DNA of 64,000 nucleotides from Siphonodentalium dalli (lineage: Eukaryota > Mollusca > Scaphopoda > Gadilida > Siphonodentaliidae). A program made the translations under genes and the position numbers. The notes beneath the pieces were generated by a model, which saw only the letters and a list, made by a program, of their open reading frames with translations, did not search any database and was not told the origin of the DNA. Where the stretch lies: the NCBI GenBank assembly GCA_032622095.1, contig CP136064.1, forward strand, positions 110,598,004-110,662,003, in the 5' to 3' direction. Shown piece by piece: positions 51,701 to 58,215 of the stretch (the stretch's first letter is position 1; every line of letters starts with the position of its first letter).

Positions 51701-54501
51701 CGGTTGACATTTGTTCAAGTTTTCGTACTAACAGTCATAAAATTTTAAGATTTTCATAATAATTACCATGTTGTTTACGTCGTTCAAAGAGCACATGAGT
51801 GTATTTTGCACTCATCCATGGCTCAAATTCATTCATTTGCATAATATTCTGTTGATTATAATAGGAGATGGTCCCATAAATGGCTGGATTTAGTGTACAG
51901 TACCCCTTTATGAAATGGAAAAATGTTTCATTTAAACAATATTTATTTATAGCCAAGCCTCCACATTTTCACTTATCTCCTCAGAAAAGAAGAAAGACAT
52001 GAAGAGTATATATAAGAAAAGTGAAAGGCAAGAGTTGAATGAAAATTTTTCAGATAATAAACCTCAATGGCTTGTGGTGTTCACAAAGGAAATCATATCT
52101 TTCATCAGGAACAGGAACTCTACTTTCGTTTGGATCTATTGTGCAGAAGGGGAAGTTCTCTGCTGTTGCCTGGCTCTTTGTCAGTACATTGAAAAATGTG
52201 GATTTCCTGCAATACAGAACAAAACCAATATATTTTGTTGTTAACCCTTCCATGACTGGAGCGTTCTGATATTTTGCAAAAACACTGTGCCAATGCATTC
52301 TCTTATATATGCACATATATTAGAGCTGGGACGGTTATGCGGTTAACCGGTTAACCACCAACTATGGCCGTGACCGGTCACGGATTTGCCATGGTCGGTT
52401 AACCGTAACATCACTATTATAGTGTATGATCACTGTGATGGTCAGCTATAACTGTCTCCGTCAATTAAAATGAATCCGAGATTGACGGAACAACATCAAA
52501 CGCGGTGTGTCGGCTCTTTGAAGGCTAAATTTGGGTGTGAACTCATTACACAACTATTGTGTTTTCAAATTGATCCCAAGAAAATATAAATTTAGCCCAA
52601 TAATTTCCACGAGCAGTCCTGCTTTCTATGATATACTTTTAAAAGTTGCCACGTTCTCTGGTGTTAATTCGTTTACAATCTTTGTGGCTCAATTGCCGTT
52701 AATTAATCTTGGATTATTTCATTTTAACATGAGGCAATATATATATCAGAGCAGCTAATATTTATATTAAATCATTTTTGAACCATTACATTTAAAATAG
52801 TATCAGATAATGAGTTTTTCCATTCGAATATTAATCCACCTCGAATTTATAGAGTTATTGTTCTTGTTGCAGAACCGTACATAATACGTTTCGTCGATTA
52901 CCGCGAAATTCATAATTTTTTTCTTCTTCGAGGAAGATTCTGACGACGACCTGGAGTTCGATGGTTTCGACGACGATGGACTTGTCGTCTTCTGAACTTT
53001 GTTGTTTGAACTTTGTGCTATTTATGTGCGCTATTAACCGTTCCATACGCATGTTTACAACGTATAAATTGTATTTTTTGTTTTACCTGTCGACATCTGT
53101 ATCTTGTTATTATTATATGATTTTATCTTAATAAAACGCATCATTCTCTTTATATAACGCAACTACTCTTGGTATCAGTATAAAATACGATGGTAAACCA
53201 GCATCTCAAGGCTAACTGAGATTTTGCACGGGGGGATCCCCGTGAGTAAGCCCATGCAGTACCCACTTTTTGGACAAAAACGTGCACGTGCCCCCTGGGC
53301 TTACTGACGGGGTGTATACAGTAATTAATTAGATATGTGATTATGTGTGTCATGGGTGACAACTTCTTTGTATAATGGGCAGGAGCCGTTCTCAAACTTA
53401 CCATGTCAGTGAGCATCACAATCATCGCCGTTCTGCATACTGGGCTTACCCACCCATAATAGTACCTATAATATGTGGTTAACCGGTTAATCGCGGTTTT
53501 TTGCCGTTCATAACCGGTCACGAAAAACCCATAACCGTCCCAGCTCTAACATATATAAGAGAATACATTGGCCTAACAATATTTACCATGACCTTGTAAG
53601 CCAGTGCATTCTGTCATATGCGAGGCTCCCTATGGGAGACTCACATATATAAGATAATGCATTGGCACAGGATCTTGAATGTACCAGCGCAGCTCCCTCA
53701 TGAAAGGATTAAAGAGACAACATTATTAGATATGCTACTATGTACAACATAGAAAAATGCAAAAAAGATAGTCGCGCAAAGATTTACATTGTCATAAATT
53801 CATTTTCATTATAATTACGATGTTTTTTACATCATTCACAGAACACACAAGTGTATTTTGCACTAATCCATGACTCCAATTCATTCATTTGTTGCATATA
53901 TTCTGTCGAGTATAAAAGGAGATGGTCCCAAGAATGGTCAGATTTAGTGTACAGTACCCCTAAGATCTAAATGCGAAATGCGGTGATTATTCATTTATAA
54001 ATTATTCTCGGAATGTTTCAATCCGATTAGGCGCTCCTAAATTACTATTTCTTTGGCTTTGGGGGTAAAAAATATTTTATTTGAGTCGAAAATCAAGTGG
54101 TTACTATTAACAATAATAACCACTTGATTTAGAGTTATCCATCTTACACCTGCAATTTGTCTGTTTGAGCACGACATAGTGGCCCACATCTCAAAAAATT
54201 TACAAACTTCAAAAATCGATATCTGATCACTCTGAGCTTTGATGGGTGGGTTCCTCGACTCGAATCAAATATTTTTTACCGTCAAAGAAATAGTAATTTA
54301 GGAGCGTCTAATCGGATTGAGTACCTTTAATATTTTCAGCAATAAATGGAAATGTGGCAATTGATGCTAAACATACAATTAATTAACCGCCAAATCTGCT
54401 TACCCAACATTCGGCAACCCAACTATACCAATCTTCAAATTTGTTCCCAATCGGCCAATCAAAGCTGGAGTCGTTACTTCTTCCTTTTTCTTGGGAGGCA
54501 T
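24650..54501 (-). CDS. OLA1: Obg-like ATPase 1, complete, ten coding exons
   Basis: OLA1 (YchF family) is a cytosolic P-loop ATPase tied to translation and stress control. Coding exons: 54404-54501, 52063-52206, 50706-50833, 41916-42091, 38058-38135, 36039-36136, 35421-35561, 33946-34042, 26353-26475, 24650-24757. They join to 1191 nt, 396 aa plus stop, the same length as human OLA1. Visible motifs are P-loop GLPNVGKS (28-35, split by intron 1), TIDPN, DIAG (91-94), G4 NLSK (228-231) and a C-terminal TGS domain (about 304-387). All introns are GT-AG and in phase. The start MPPKK is the family's usual N-terminus. The oddity is Lys231 where the family has Glu. Introns total about 28.7 kb and are packed with mobile elements. 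Confidence 0.97.
24963..25080. mobile_element. Half of a CAGTAATG-type snapback MITE (relic)
   Basis: CCTAAATAATTGACC, then AGCAGAATTATGGGTAATTT, then GGCTTGTTGCCATTCATCGG occur together here. They match one arm of the element at 35849-36029 and the arrays at 14.5 kb. The second arm is missing. Confidence 0.6.
25080..25345. repeat. Tandem duplication, ~165-bp unit, OLA1 intron 9
   Basis: Two copies share GGATAACTCTTGAAC, GAACCCTCTTTT(G/A)AAAGCCAT and TGCATACCAAATTTCAT, followed by a GATAACC(G/C)ATGGTT block. Both are diverged. Confidence 0.65.
25570..26011. mobile_element. TTAA MITE, AGGTACTC family, ~442 bp, intron 9
   Basis: The right end reads AGGTACTCAATCC on the minus strand; its flank is TTGA, a changed TTAA. 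The left end (after TTAA 25566-25569) is decayed: AGATGCATTATCCGATTA. Subterminal CTAAATTACTATTTCTTTGG and a TTTGATTTGAGTCAAGGAAC block identify the family. Confidence 0.65.
26040..26318. repeat. Duplicated right half of the 25.6 kb MITE
   Basis: ATTCGTCAAACCGACCAAAT, AACTCTAAAATCAGGTGGTA and AACAACATGTTGATAAATAA recur in the order of 25740-26011. The end is GGATTGACTACCT then TTAA. It stops 35 bp from exon 9. Confidence 0.7.
26353..26475 (-). CDS. OLA1: OLA1 coding exon 9 (residues 321-361), TGS domain
   Basis: A phase-0 exon of 41 codons, acceptor TCTTGTCAG and donor GTAATCAT. It encodes [20 protein letters not shown] and [20 protein letters not shown], a highly conserved TGS stretch. The remains of a TTAA MITE end about 35 bp beyond the donor. 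Confidence 0.96.
26640..27290. repeat. Degenerate 'cataactctg' tandem repeat, intron 8
   Basis: Three to four copies of a block containing CATAACTCTGGCAA(A/T)AAT, CAAACCCATATT and CTCACATACCAAA lie here, followed by GATAACC and AAAGTTCTC(A/G)TCCAGAAACTTTC sequence. The same family appears at 35100-35340 and 56880-57030. Confidence 0.6.
27787..31359 (-). mobile_element. hAT DNA transposon, 3.57 kb, apparently complete (intron 8)
   Basis: Terminal inverted repeats are CAGAGATGAAAG (left) and CAGAGATTAAAG (right, minus strand). A perfect 8-bp duplication, GGCATATC, flanks the element at 27779-27786 and 31360-31367, the hAT hallmark. The right subterminal region repeats TTCCGGAA-type motifs, candidate transposase binding sites. 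It encodes one intact transposase frame. It lies in OLA1 intron 8, in the same orientation as the gene. Confidence 0.93.
28197..30863 (-). CDS. hAT-family transposase, 888 aa, uninterrupted
   Basis: The N-terminus has a BED-like zinc finger, C51-x2-C54-x16-H71-x5-H77. The RNase-H-like core follows. Likely catalytic acids are D234 (in [10 protein letters not shown]), D301 (in SDSTNYMRG) and E708 (in [10 protein letters not shown]); C332-HHVH336 fits the conserved CxxH and W393 (HRW) the hAT insertion-domain Trp. The C-terminal dimerisation segment spans about 676-735 (DLWWAKIF...YP...VEQSFSSMN). The frame has no stops or introns, unlike the second hAT copy nearby. The tail runs past the dimerisation domain, with basic stretches at 785-860. 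A domesticated host gene is possible, but the matching target duplication favours a recent transposon. Catalytic assignments are by motif position, not alignment. Confidence 0.88.
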   Translation of the reverse strand: MMELKSQEDLSKKEENIKNKFKWSWLQEKDANGDYLSDFVRKIDRPGFAKCLWCNKDISYGNEGKKALKVHSNSVLHRGHRKNIQTNQSLPATFFNVKVKQGILQPEEKQSIPGGGDRERCTLPYGAPLNVHDGNLCSNNIRKPDVKPFVNIIDRKSYAEGRTLAFLCENSLPLSLAPHLIKYAKEMARDRAVLGELSMERTTASYKLKDGLAEAYHKALVRDMKYSTFSLNNDECLSNKNEKVLSILVSYFSEEEEQVVVKHYASVSMKVVNAETLINMVLDLFDQDDIPLHNLISNLSDSTNYMRGKTSGFETRLRAEASHLLDIDGDVCHHVHNVVKHFTSHFDDYIEKLTDDVHIDFKWCPDLRDYLERLCSLLGITYSSPKDRIEHRWLSVLDAVNPILMMLPALKLLYTAWLTKDDSQCYQIMIYSELLDGLSEGGKKEVKRIINLARNKKLTVAAKERKVRIIEKIYHTDTKTELYLSLYSEILPLFKSFILTFEQKEPLVHRLYDEQVDLVRHFLSCLIKHEIVRDVSDSKLKSLDVHDDESHHSLHKMYYGATTEMLLKKFRKSDKDSGNNFMEKVRDAYVETSEYILKKFPLNNRFLQYVSAIDPKAIGHGVTNDALKKLCTFFPSVLKDCDRNNFFMESSKIQLDPTLPDALEVVDGQRKPVRLDLWWAKIFKDNKYPTVSKIVKACLSIFTSPHVEQSFSSMNYIVNKTTNRLHTRTYSAYQTVRYELRSKNKSSLELFHRDDIHHDKIDKSVCYHLQTSYGRYKKQLLTKRNEKKEETALLELPKISKKTKTTHQKAKLIKNSIMSVRKYGQIKENISATKPQSIHTVTGSKRKSPCSSLKKLHNPKKKENGKVNILCLPYLYVQCIDVLTLFNL
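31461..32340. mobile_element. Non-autonomous hAT element, ~0.88 kb (intron 8)
   Basis: The left end CAGGGCTGGCGTCTAG and the right end (minus strand) CAGGCCTGGAAATCTAC form imperfect inverted repeats. ATTCATCA occurs at 31453-31460 and 32341-32348; its last two bases overlap the terminal CA of the left repeat, so the exact end is ambiguous by 2 bp. Inside the left end, GGGCTAT(T/A)...ATAGCCC palindromes repeat twice. No coding sequence is seen. Confidence 0.75.
32349..33945. other. Intron 8 sequence without recognised feature
   Basis: Open frames on both strands at 33408-33800 have no recognisable domain. Nothing repetitive or coding was identified. Confidence 0.4.
33946..34042 (-). CDS. OLA1: OLA1 coding exon 8 (residues 288-320), start of TGS domain
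   Basis: The acceptor is TTTCTTGCAG and the donor GTTTGTAC. It encodes [20 protein letters not shown] then [13 protein letters not shown]-flanked MITE lies about 50 bp upstream of the acceptor. Confidence 0.95.
34096..34335. mobile_element. TTAA-flanked MITE, CCCTTYCATGA family, 240 bp (intron 7)
   Basis: TTAA lies at 34092-34095 and 34336-34339. The termini are CCCTTCCATGATGG and CCCTTTCATGAAAT (minus strand). The interior has paired AT-rich hairpins with CATATATAAGATAATGCATT and TATGGGAG(A/C)C motifs. Same family as 52245-53708, 54900-55127 and the piece at 56428. It starts about 50 bp from the exon 8 acceptor. Confidence 0.8.
35100..35340. repeat. 'cataactct' repeat, two copies (intron 7)
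   Basis: TTCTAAGTC(A/G)AAAAGGGGCATAACTC occurs at about 35099 and 35258, each followed by CAGAAAT(A/G)GTTG(T/C)A, then CAAATTTGAACTTGA or CAAATTCAATCTTGA. It belongs to the repeat of 26.6-27.3 kb. Confidence 0.6.
35421..35561 (-). CDS. OLA1: OLA1 coding exon 7 (residues 241-288)
   Basis: The acceptor is ATATTTCAG and the donor GTATGTTG. It encodes [36 protein letters not shown] and NYVKESGAD. The SGA tripeptide corresponds to the G5 region. Confidence 0.95.
35849..36029. mobile_element. CAGTAATG snapback MITE, 181 bp, abutting the exon 6 donor
   Basis: An almost perfect palindrome with ends CAGTAATGCCCTAAATAA on each strand, flanked by TA at 35847-35848 and 36030-36031. The centre is GCTCTCACTGAGAGAGC. 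On the minus strand the OLA1 exon 6 donor starts at 36038 and the element at 36029, intron position +10. It belongs to the tandem MITE family at 14.5 kb. Confidence 0.9.
36039..36136 (-). CDS. OLA1: OLA1 coding exon 6 (residues 209-241), carries the G4 motif
   Basis: It encodes [20 protein letters not shown] then [13 protein letters not shown]. The G4 motif, NLSE in human OLA1, reads NLSK (codon AAG; a single-base change from GAG). The donor is GTGTGTAT. A 181-bp MITE begins at intron position +10, so the donor's outer bases border the element. Confidence 0.95.
36137..38057. other. OLA1 intron 5; one strong hairpin
   Basis: A stem pairs GGAAATGTTCAGATAATAAG (36615) with its complement ending at 36690, arms of about 28 bp and a loop of about 16. 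Such hairpins are usually MITE relics; a small-RNA precursor is possible but unsupported. No other feature was recognised. Confidence 0.5.
38058..38135 (-). CDS. OLA1: OLA1 coding exon 5 (residues 183-208)
   Basis: Flanked by TTTTCAG and GTAAGTAA, this 26-codon phase-0 exon encodes [15 protein letters not shown] then [11 protein letters not shown], matching the family's KVKSWV...DWNDKE stretch. Confidence 0.93.
39368..41218. mobile_element. Unclassified DNA element, 1.85 kb, nested in the pogo-like element
   Basis: The 46-bp terminal inverted repeats differ at about four positions. Both start CGGTCAGATGCTCGTAGCCC and continue through AACCATGGGTATATGC. CAT flanks both ends (39365-39367 and 41219-41221), a 3-bp duplication. 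The interior is G-rich in places and holds no recognised gene. The superfamily is uncertain. Confidence 0.75.
40730..40762 (+). repeat. Guanine tract, quadruplex-prone
   Basis: A run of about 17 G followed by AAGGGGGAGGGGGGG. Four or more G-runs are available for a quadruplex on the plus strand. Shorter G/C runs lie near 39932 and 40156. Confidence 0.7.
41916..42091 (-). CDS. OLA1: OLA1 coding exon 4 (residues 124-182)
   Basis: It starts after TTATTTAAG and encodes [20 protein letters not shown] and the coiled-coil-like helical segment of the family ([20 protein letters not shown]). The donor is GTGAGTTA. The segment is as long as in human OLA1. Confidence 0.94.
42190..42640. repeat. Nested inverted repeats (intron 3)
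   Basis: The outer pair TAGATCATGCCATGAATCTC (42191) matches inverted sequence at 42438-42467. The inner pair is ATGAAAACAGTTTGTGAA (42540) with TTCACAAACTGTTTTCAT (42578), extending to GGAGATAA...GTTTATCTCC at 42496/42640 with mismatches. Probably MITE remains; no target duplication was found. Confidence 0.6.
43568..43755. repeat. Tandem duplication, ~97-bp unit (intron 3)
   Basis: AATAAGCCTACAAGTA(T/C)CATG, ATTATTTGGTATG(T/C)GCCATG and AAGTTTACAACAAGATTCC occur twice in order with few differences, suggesting a fairly recent duplication. Confidence 0.85.
44215..44860. repeat. Degenerate tandem repeat, ~160-bp unit (intron 3)
   Basis: About four units share TTGTGAAAGATCCATA, AATGAAT(G/A)...CGGTT and TGTTCAAGTTATCG(C/T), then GTCATAAAATTGCTAAAA. 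A dispersed copy lies at 51640-51735. Open frames within (for example 44385-44774) are repeat artefacts. Confidence 0.65.
45820..46240. repeat. Inverted repeat, ~70-bp arms, inside the 5.2 kb hAT
   Basis: GCATTAGGGTACCCGAGTT (45856) is mirrored by AACTCGGGTACCCTAATGC (46196-46214). Matching continues outward through CCACCAC and inward through GGGAACTAG. It is probably a small non-autonomous insertion; no duplication could be fixed. Confidence 0.65.
46911..48840 (-). pseudogene. ZBED-type hAT transposase, two frame breaks
   Basis: Three overlapping minus-strand frames together cover a hAT transposase. 48381-48827: BED zinc finger (CRVC...[10 protein letters not shown]) and linker ending near GLQNLCSVL. 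47620-48438: catalytic core with ITFDHWKS and TSTDTTNTM (two Asp) and HGCAAH. 46911-47675: C-terminal dimerisation region with [20 protein letters not shown], then SERVNSVGG. Frames change near 48400 and 47650. Introns could explain this in principle, but protein similarity appears continuous across both points, so single-base indels are likelier. Confidence 0.85.
49215..50347. mobile_element. Nested non-autonomous hAT-like element, 1.13 kb
   Basis: The ends CAGGGTATCTGCCC and (minus strand) CAGGGTATCCGCGGC carry subterminal AATTCAAGGAGTTTCAAGG repeats, a terminus type widespread in animal hAT elements. GTTATAC occurs at 49209-49215 and 50347-50353, overlapping the terminal base, so the duplication is 7-8 bp and its exact edge is ambiguous. 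The interior at 49995-50145 holds two copies of a GGGGGGTCACA(T/C)AATT block. No gene is seen. Confidence 0.75.
50706..50833 (-). CDS. OLA1: OLA1 coding exon 3 (residues 81-124)
   Basis: The acceptor is TTCCACAG and the donor GTGAGTAA. It encodes [20 protein letters not shown] with the G3 DIAG motif, then [20 protein letters not shown]. Confidence 0.96.
50996..51267. mobile_element. Four-armed palindromic MITE (intron 2)
   Basis: The motif GCAGAATGAGGT(C/T)(C/T)CCAGAG...CTCTGGG(G/A)ACCTCATTCTGC occurs as two back-to-back hairpins inside an outer inverted repeat (GCCTTGAAATAG/CTATTTCAAGGC). ATTGAATCAA stands at both ends (50996-51005 and 51258-51267), giving a possible 8-10 bp duplication. 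The superfamily is uncertain. Confidence 0.75.
51640..51910. repeat. Two dispersed repeat pieces (intron 2)
   Basis: 51640-51735 matches the 44.2-44.9 kb tandem unit (ATTGTTGTGAAAA...CGGTTGACATTTGTTCAAGT). 51775-51910 matches 53820-53960, sharing GTGTATTTTGCACT, GGAGATGGTCCCA and GGATTTAGTGTACAGTACCC-like sequence. Confidence 0.65.
52063..52206 (-). CDS. OLA1: OLA1 coding exon 2 (residues 33-81)
   Basis: It starts after TGTATTGCAG and completes the P-loop (GKST), followed by [20 protein letters not shown] and [20 protein letters not shown]. The donor is GTTTAT. A MITE begins only 39 bp upstream of the acceptor. Confidence 0.95.
52245..53708. mobile_element. CCCTTYCATGA MITE split by a hAT insertion (intron 1)
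   Basis: TTAA lies at 52241-52244 and 53709-53712, with ends CCCTTCCATGACTGG and CCTTTCATGAGGGA (minus strand). Removing the inner element (52321-53548) and one copy of its 8-bp duplication leaves 228 bp, exactly the length of the intact copy at 54900-55127. The element starts 39 bp from the exon 2 acceptor. Confidence 0.85.
52321..53548. mobile_element. Non-autonomous hAT element, 1.23 kb, nested
   Basis: Perfect 19-bp inverted repeats, TAGAGCTGGGACGGTTATG, are flanked by the 8-bp duplication ACATATAT at 52313-52320 and 53549-53556. The subterminal regions carry GGTTAACCGGTTAA and GACCGGT palindromes. Internal frames show no transposase. Confidence 0.92.
53820..53960. repeat. Second copy of the 51.8 kb dispersed repeat (intron 1)
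   Basis: Shares GTGTATTTTGCACTAATCCA-type, AATTCATTCATTTG and GGAGATGGTCCCA sequence with 51775-51910, about 2 kb away on the same strand. Confidence 0.65.
54013..54326. mobile_element. TTAA MITE, AGGTACTC family, ~314 bp (intron 1)
   Basis: The right end reads AGGTACTCAATCCGATTAGA on the minus strand with TTAA at 54327-54330. The left end is decayed (TTTCAATCCGATTAGGCGCT). The centre is a snapback with AAATCAAGTGGTTA on both strands. It ends 78 bp downstream of OLA1 exon 1. Confidence 0.7.
54404..54501 (-). CDS. OLA1: OLA1 coding exon 1 (residues 1-33)
   Basis: It begins at the ATG of MPPKKKEE and ends after two bases of Gly33 at the donor GTAAGC. It carries the first half of the P-loop (GIVGLPNV). 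Confidence 0.95.
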
Positions 54502-54524
54502 AACTGGTAGTAGTAAATTTGGTT
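54502..54524 (-). other. OLA1: OLA1 5' UTR segment preceded by a splice acceptor
   Basis: Reading the minus strand, TGATTATTTTCAG ends at 54526-54528 and is followed by CAACCAAATTTACTACTACC before the ATG. The pyrimidine-rich CAG suggests an acceptor, so the transcript would start in a separate noncoding exon upstream, which I did not find. If there is no such exon, this is simply 5' UTR. Confidence 0.55.
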
Positions 54525-54899
54525 GCTGAAAATAATCACAAAAATATGCATAAGTTAGTGAAAATAGACAAAGACCAGTACACAACATACCTCTTAGTCA
54601 AGAATCTTTCATCAAATGAGTTGTTGGTGGGACAAGGATATATTTTGTAAGAACTGGAAGCACTTTAACAATTCAGCTCCCCCCAACGACTGTGTATGCA
54701 TCTATATATTCCTGGTCTGGTTTTTCCAGTTCTGTGATGGGTCACCCCCATAGACAGGTCCCCCAGTGATAATATCGGGGCGATGATAACCAGGCACTGC
54801 CTTGCCTAATCAGATAATTTGTATGAGAAATTAGTAGTGTTTTACAACAAAATGTTGTGTAAACTCAGCCGCAGCAGTGTTTGTATCTATAACCATTAA

Positions 54900-55127
54900 C
54901 CCTTCTATGACTGGACCTTAGTGATATACATGTATTTCAAAAACCCTATGCCAATGCATTATCTTGCATATGCTAGGCTCCCACAGGGAGCCTCGCATAT
55001 ATAAGAGAATGCATTGGCCTAACAACATTTACCTTGACCTTGTACGCCAGTGCATATACATGTATAAGAGAATTCACTGGCACAGGATCTTTAATGCTGC
55101 ACCAGCGCAGCTCCCGTCATGAAATGG
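54900..55127. mobile_element. CCCTTYCATGA MITE, 228 bp
   Basis: TTAA lies at 54896-54899 and 55128-55131. The ends are CCCTTCTATGACTGG and CCATTTCATGACGGG (minus strand). The interior contains AGGCTCCC(A/T)-CAGGGAGCCTCGCATATATA. It lies just upstream of the visible OLA1 exons, possibly in a 5' UTR intron. Its right TTAA is also the left TTAA of the next element. Confidence 0.85.
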
Positions 55128-55131
55128 TTAA

Positions 55132-55600
55132 AGGTACTCAATCCGATAAAACTCCTCTCAATTACTATTTCAATGGCTTCGGGGGTCAAAAATATTTGAT
55201 TCGAGTCGAGGAAGTCACCCATCAAAGCTCAGATTTGTTAGATATCGATTTTAGAAATCTATTATTTTTCATTATCGGGAATACTATCTGGCCCAGAACT
55301 CAGTCAAAATTGCGTTAAAATTACAACTTGATTTTAGAGTTATCCATCCTTGTCTGTTTGAATAGATTTGGAGTACACATCCAGAGCAGATTACGGCAGT
55401 TATTAGTACTCATCTCGAGTTAATAACAAATTTCAAAAATCAATATCTAATAACTCTGAGCTTTGTTTGATGGGTTCCTCGACTCGAATCAAATATTTTT
55501 TACCCCCAAAGCCAAAGAAATAGTAATATAGGACCCTCTGATCGGATTGTTGTTGTTGGAATCTGTTGAGATGGGGACCCTCTTTACGGATTGAGTACCT
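55132..55600. mobile_element. TTAA MITE, AGGTACTC family, 469 bp
   Basis: The ends AGGTACTCAATCCGATAAAA and (minus strand) AGGTACTCAATCCGTAAAGA are flanked by TTAA at 55128-55131 and 55601-55604. The sequence closely matches 20180-20622 with a few indels. Confidence 0.88.
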
Positions 55601-55604
55601 TTAA

Positions 55605-57037
55605 TTAATAGCGTGACTGGGTGTGATCATTTGTCTTCAAATGAATCAGGGTGATAAAATCAACCTAGTCTCAATACTGTGGAATAGTGCTTGGTTTGAT
55701 AGGCACTGAATTCACCATACTATACTAGTTTTTGCAGTTGAATTATTCATTCCCCATTTTCCTATATTTTCAATGTTTTATTTTGTTATTTTGTTTATTT
55801 ATTAAACTCAACTTCTGCTGCTGAACATACTCTAAGGTGCCCAATAATAGTGATGGCCTAATAATAGTGATGGGGTAAGATGTTTGGCTAAAACTAATAC
55901 TAGTGACAGCAATATAAAACCTATATCTCCAAAAATAATAATAGTATTGACACTCTTATTATGTACCTGAGAGTACAGGAAGGTATTTTACGTATTTATC
56001 ACCAAAATGAAAACAATCACATGCACTGTTATCTTGTCATCTGTTGGTTCATCAATGAAGTCACTGTCAATTTTATGTCACAATGTTAACCCCTATACTA
56101 TTTCTATACTAAATACTCATTGATGAGTAGTTCCCTTAGGGAATACAGCCGGGGGGGTTTACCCTCATAAATGAAATTATTGCGCTGAAGCACAATTATT
56201 TATAAAATGTGATGGAGTGGTGGTCCCAAAAGACCTGTTCTGGCGAGGAACTTTATAACATTCATAATAAGTTATCTGAATAGTTCCCTCCAATAAAAAA
56301 GGACTACTTCTGTTCTTGTATTAAACCTACAAAATAAGTCTGTTTAAAGAATATAAGAATAAATTATTAAAATTGTAAAAAATTGTAAAAAAAAAACAAA
56401 CAAACAAACAAACAAACAATTGTTTGTATATGCGAGGCGACCTATGGTCGACTCGCATATATAAGAGAATGCATTGGCACAGGGTATATGGGTTGATACA
56501 AAAATTGACCTGGCACTCAAAGAGTTAATAGACCATTCAAATTTCCAATGTATACTGTTATAACTGAGTAGGAGAAAGCATTTAGTATAGAAAGGGTTAA
56601 TAACTCTTCACACTTAATCACCTCAGTTGTTACATTTCCAAACAAAATCACTTTAATAGCCTTATTAAATTAATAATAAAACACCCAAATTGATTATCAC
56701 AGTTCATATTGATCATTGTTTAAATTGAGCAAAGAGTTCAACCGAAATTAAATTAAAAAACATTATTTAAAAAAAAAATGTTTTATTAATATATATTTTT
56801 TTTTCTTTATTTCTTTTTCTTTTTCTTTCTTTTTTTGTTAAATTGGGCAAGGAATTCAATATAACTGTTTTTTTTTTAAAGTGAATATATTTCGAAAAAG
56901 GGCCATAACTCCAGTTGATAACTCAGTTAAAAATAGTCAGATCAAACCCATATTCGAACTCGATCTGTCTTTTGGGCTGAGAAATTCAAATACAAAATTT
57001 GGTTCCAATCAGATAGAAAATGTATGAGTTATAGGCC
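55605..57037. other. No gene; simple repeats and repeat scraps
   Basis: Holds an (AAAC)n run near 56393-56418, a scrap of the CCCTTYCATGA MITE (about 56428-56482, with CGCATATATAAGAGAATGCA), a T-rich tract (about 56788-56835) and a copy of the 'cataactc' repeat (56890-57030). An upstream noncoding OLA1 exon could be here, but I cannot point to one. Confidence 0.5.
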
Positions 57038-58190
57038 AGGCAAATATGGACATAGGTGTCGCCTGGAGAGGGAATTTATGGGACCTACATTTTTGGTTAG
57101 CGTAAATACTAAACTTTCGGAATCCGTATGTTGGATATGTCAGATAGGTGGACTTTTTTCTCACCGCGTGGTTTTCTTGAGGCACCCGATGAAAAAATCG
57201 GTCATTTTTTAAATAAAGCCGTCATTATTGACAGAGTATTTTCACACATTTTGAGAAGAAATATTCGTCCAATTTTGATACCTGAGAGTGGGGCGATAAC
57301 CAGAGTAGGGTAATACACGTAACCATTGAATCTCGGAATGACAATCATGACGTCATGTGACGTCGACTAATATTTTGGTTGAGACAAATATGACGATTCA
57401 CGCAAAGCGTCGTCTTTCGTTTCTTTTAAATAACAAAGTAAGATGGGTATGCCACATTGTTTTATACCGTGTGAAACTACTGCCAATTGGCTATATTTTG
57501 ATATATAACTTATCGCTGCAGGCCGCATTATTTTTTATCAGAGGCAGAAAAATCAACCCTCCCCCCTAAAGTTAAGATGCGCCATGCTGTGGTATAAGGC
57601 AAACATAACTCACGGTTACATGTCAATAGGCTTAATTAACACAACGGCCGTTGAAAGTCTGCTAAAGAATGTAATAATATATAAGTTTCTGTCTACAAAC
57701 TCGAACATTAAAGTAGAAACAATATATAATGTACCCCCAGACCCGAAATTTTAATAAATTTTAGAATTTTTCGTAAAAAATTATATAAAACGTATTTTTT
57801 TTAATTTTCTGGAAGGCAAAAAAAGAAAATAATTAGTAAGGATGGACATAATTCGTGTATACGGCAATTTCATTCCGCATTGGATTAAAAAATTACATAC
57901 TAATCCAAAATGGCTGCCAATATGGCAGCCGCAATATAGGTGGAAATTGGGAAATATGTAAGAATGCACAATTACTTGCTTATATGGCTTAACTAACAAA
58001 GCTGTCGTTGATGAACTACTAAACTATAGTTTATATATCCCGATTTAAAAACTCGAACAATAAAGTGAAAATTTTACACAATGCACCTCCTGGCACAAAA
58101 TGTTGATAAAATTTAGCTATTTTTCTCCAAAAAATAACCTAAAGTCATTTTTGTCATCTTCTCGGAAGCCATAAATACACAGAACGACAC
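57038..58190 (+). repeat. FB2 left arm
   Basis: Mirrors 61560-62884. Landmarks include AACACAACGGCCGTTGA (57639) and a CCAAAATGGCTGCCAATATG block (57906), which is YY1-like. ACAAAGCTGTCGTTGATGAA (57997) is a degenerate repeat of the first landmark, about 355 bp further on. Confidence 0.75.
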
Positions 58191-58215
58191 GATGTGTAAA
58201 TGGGTTTGTCGATAC

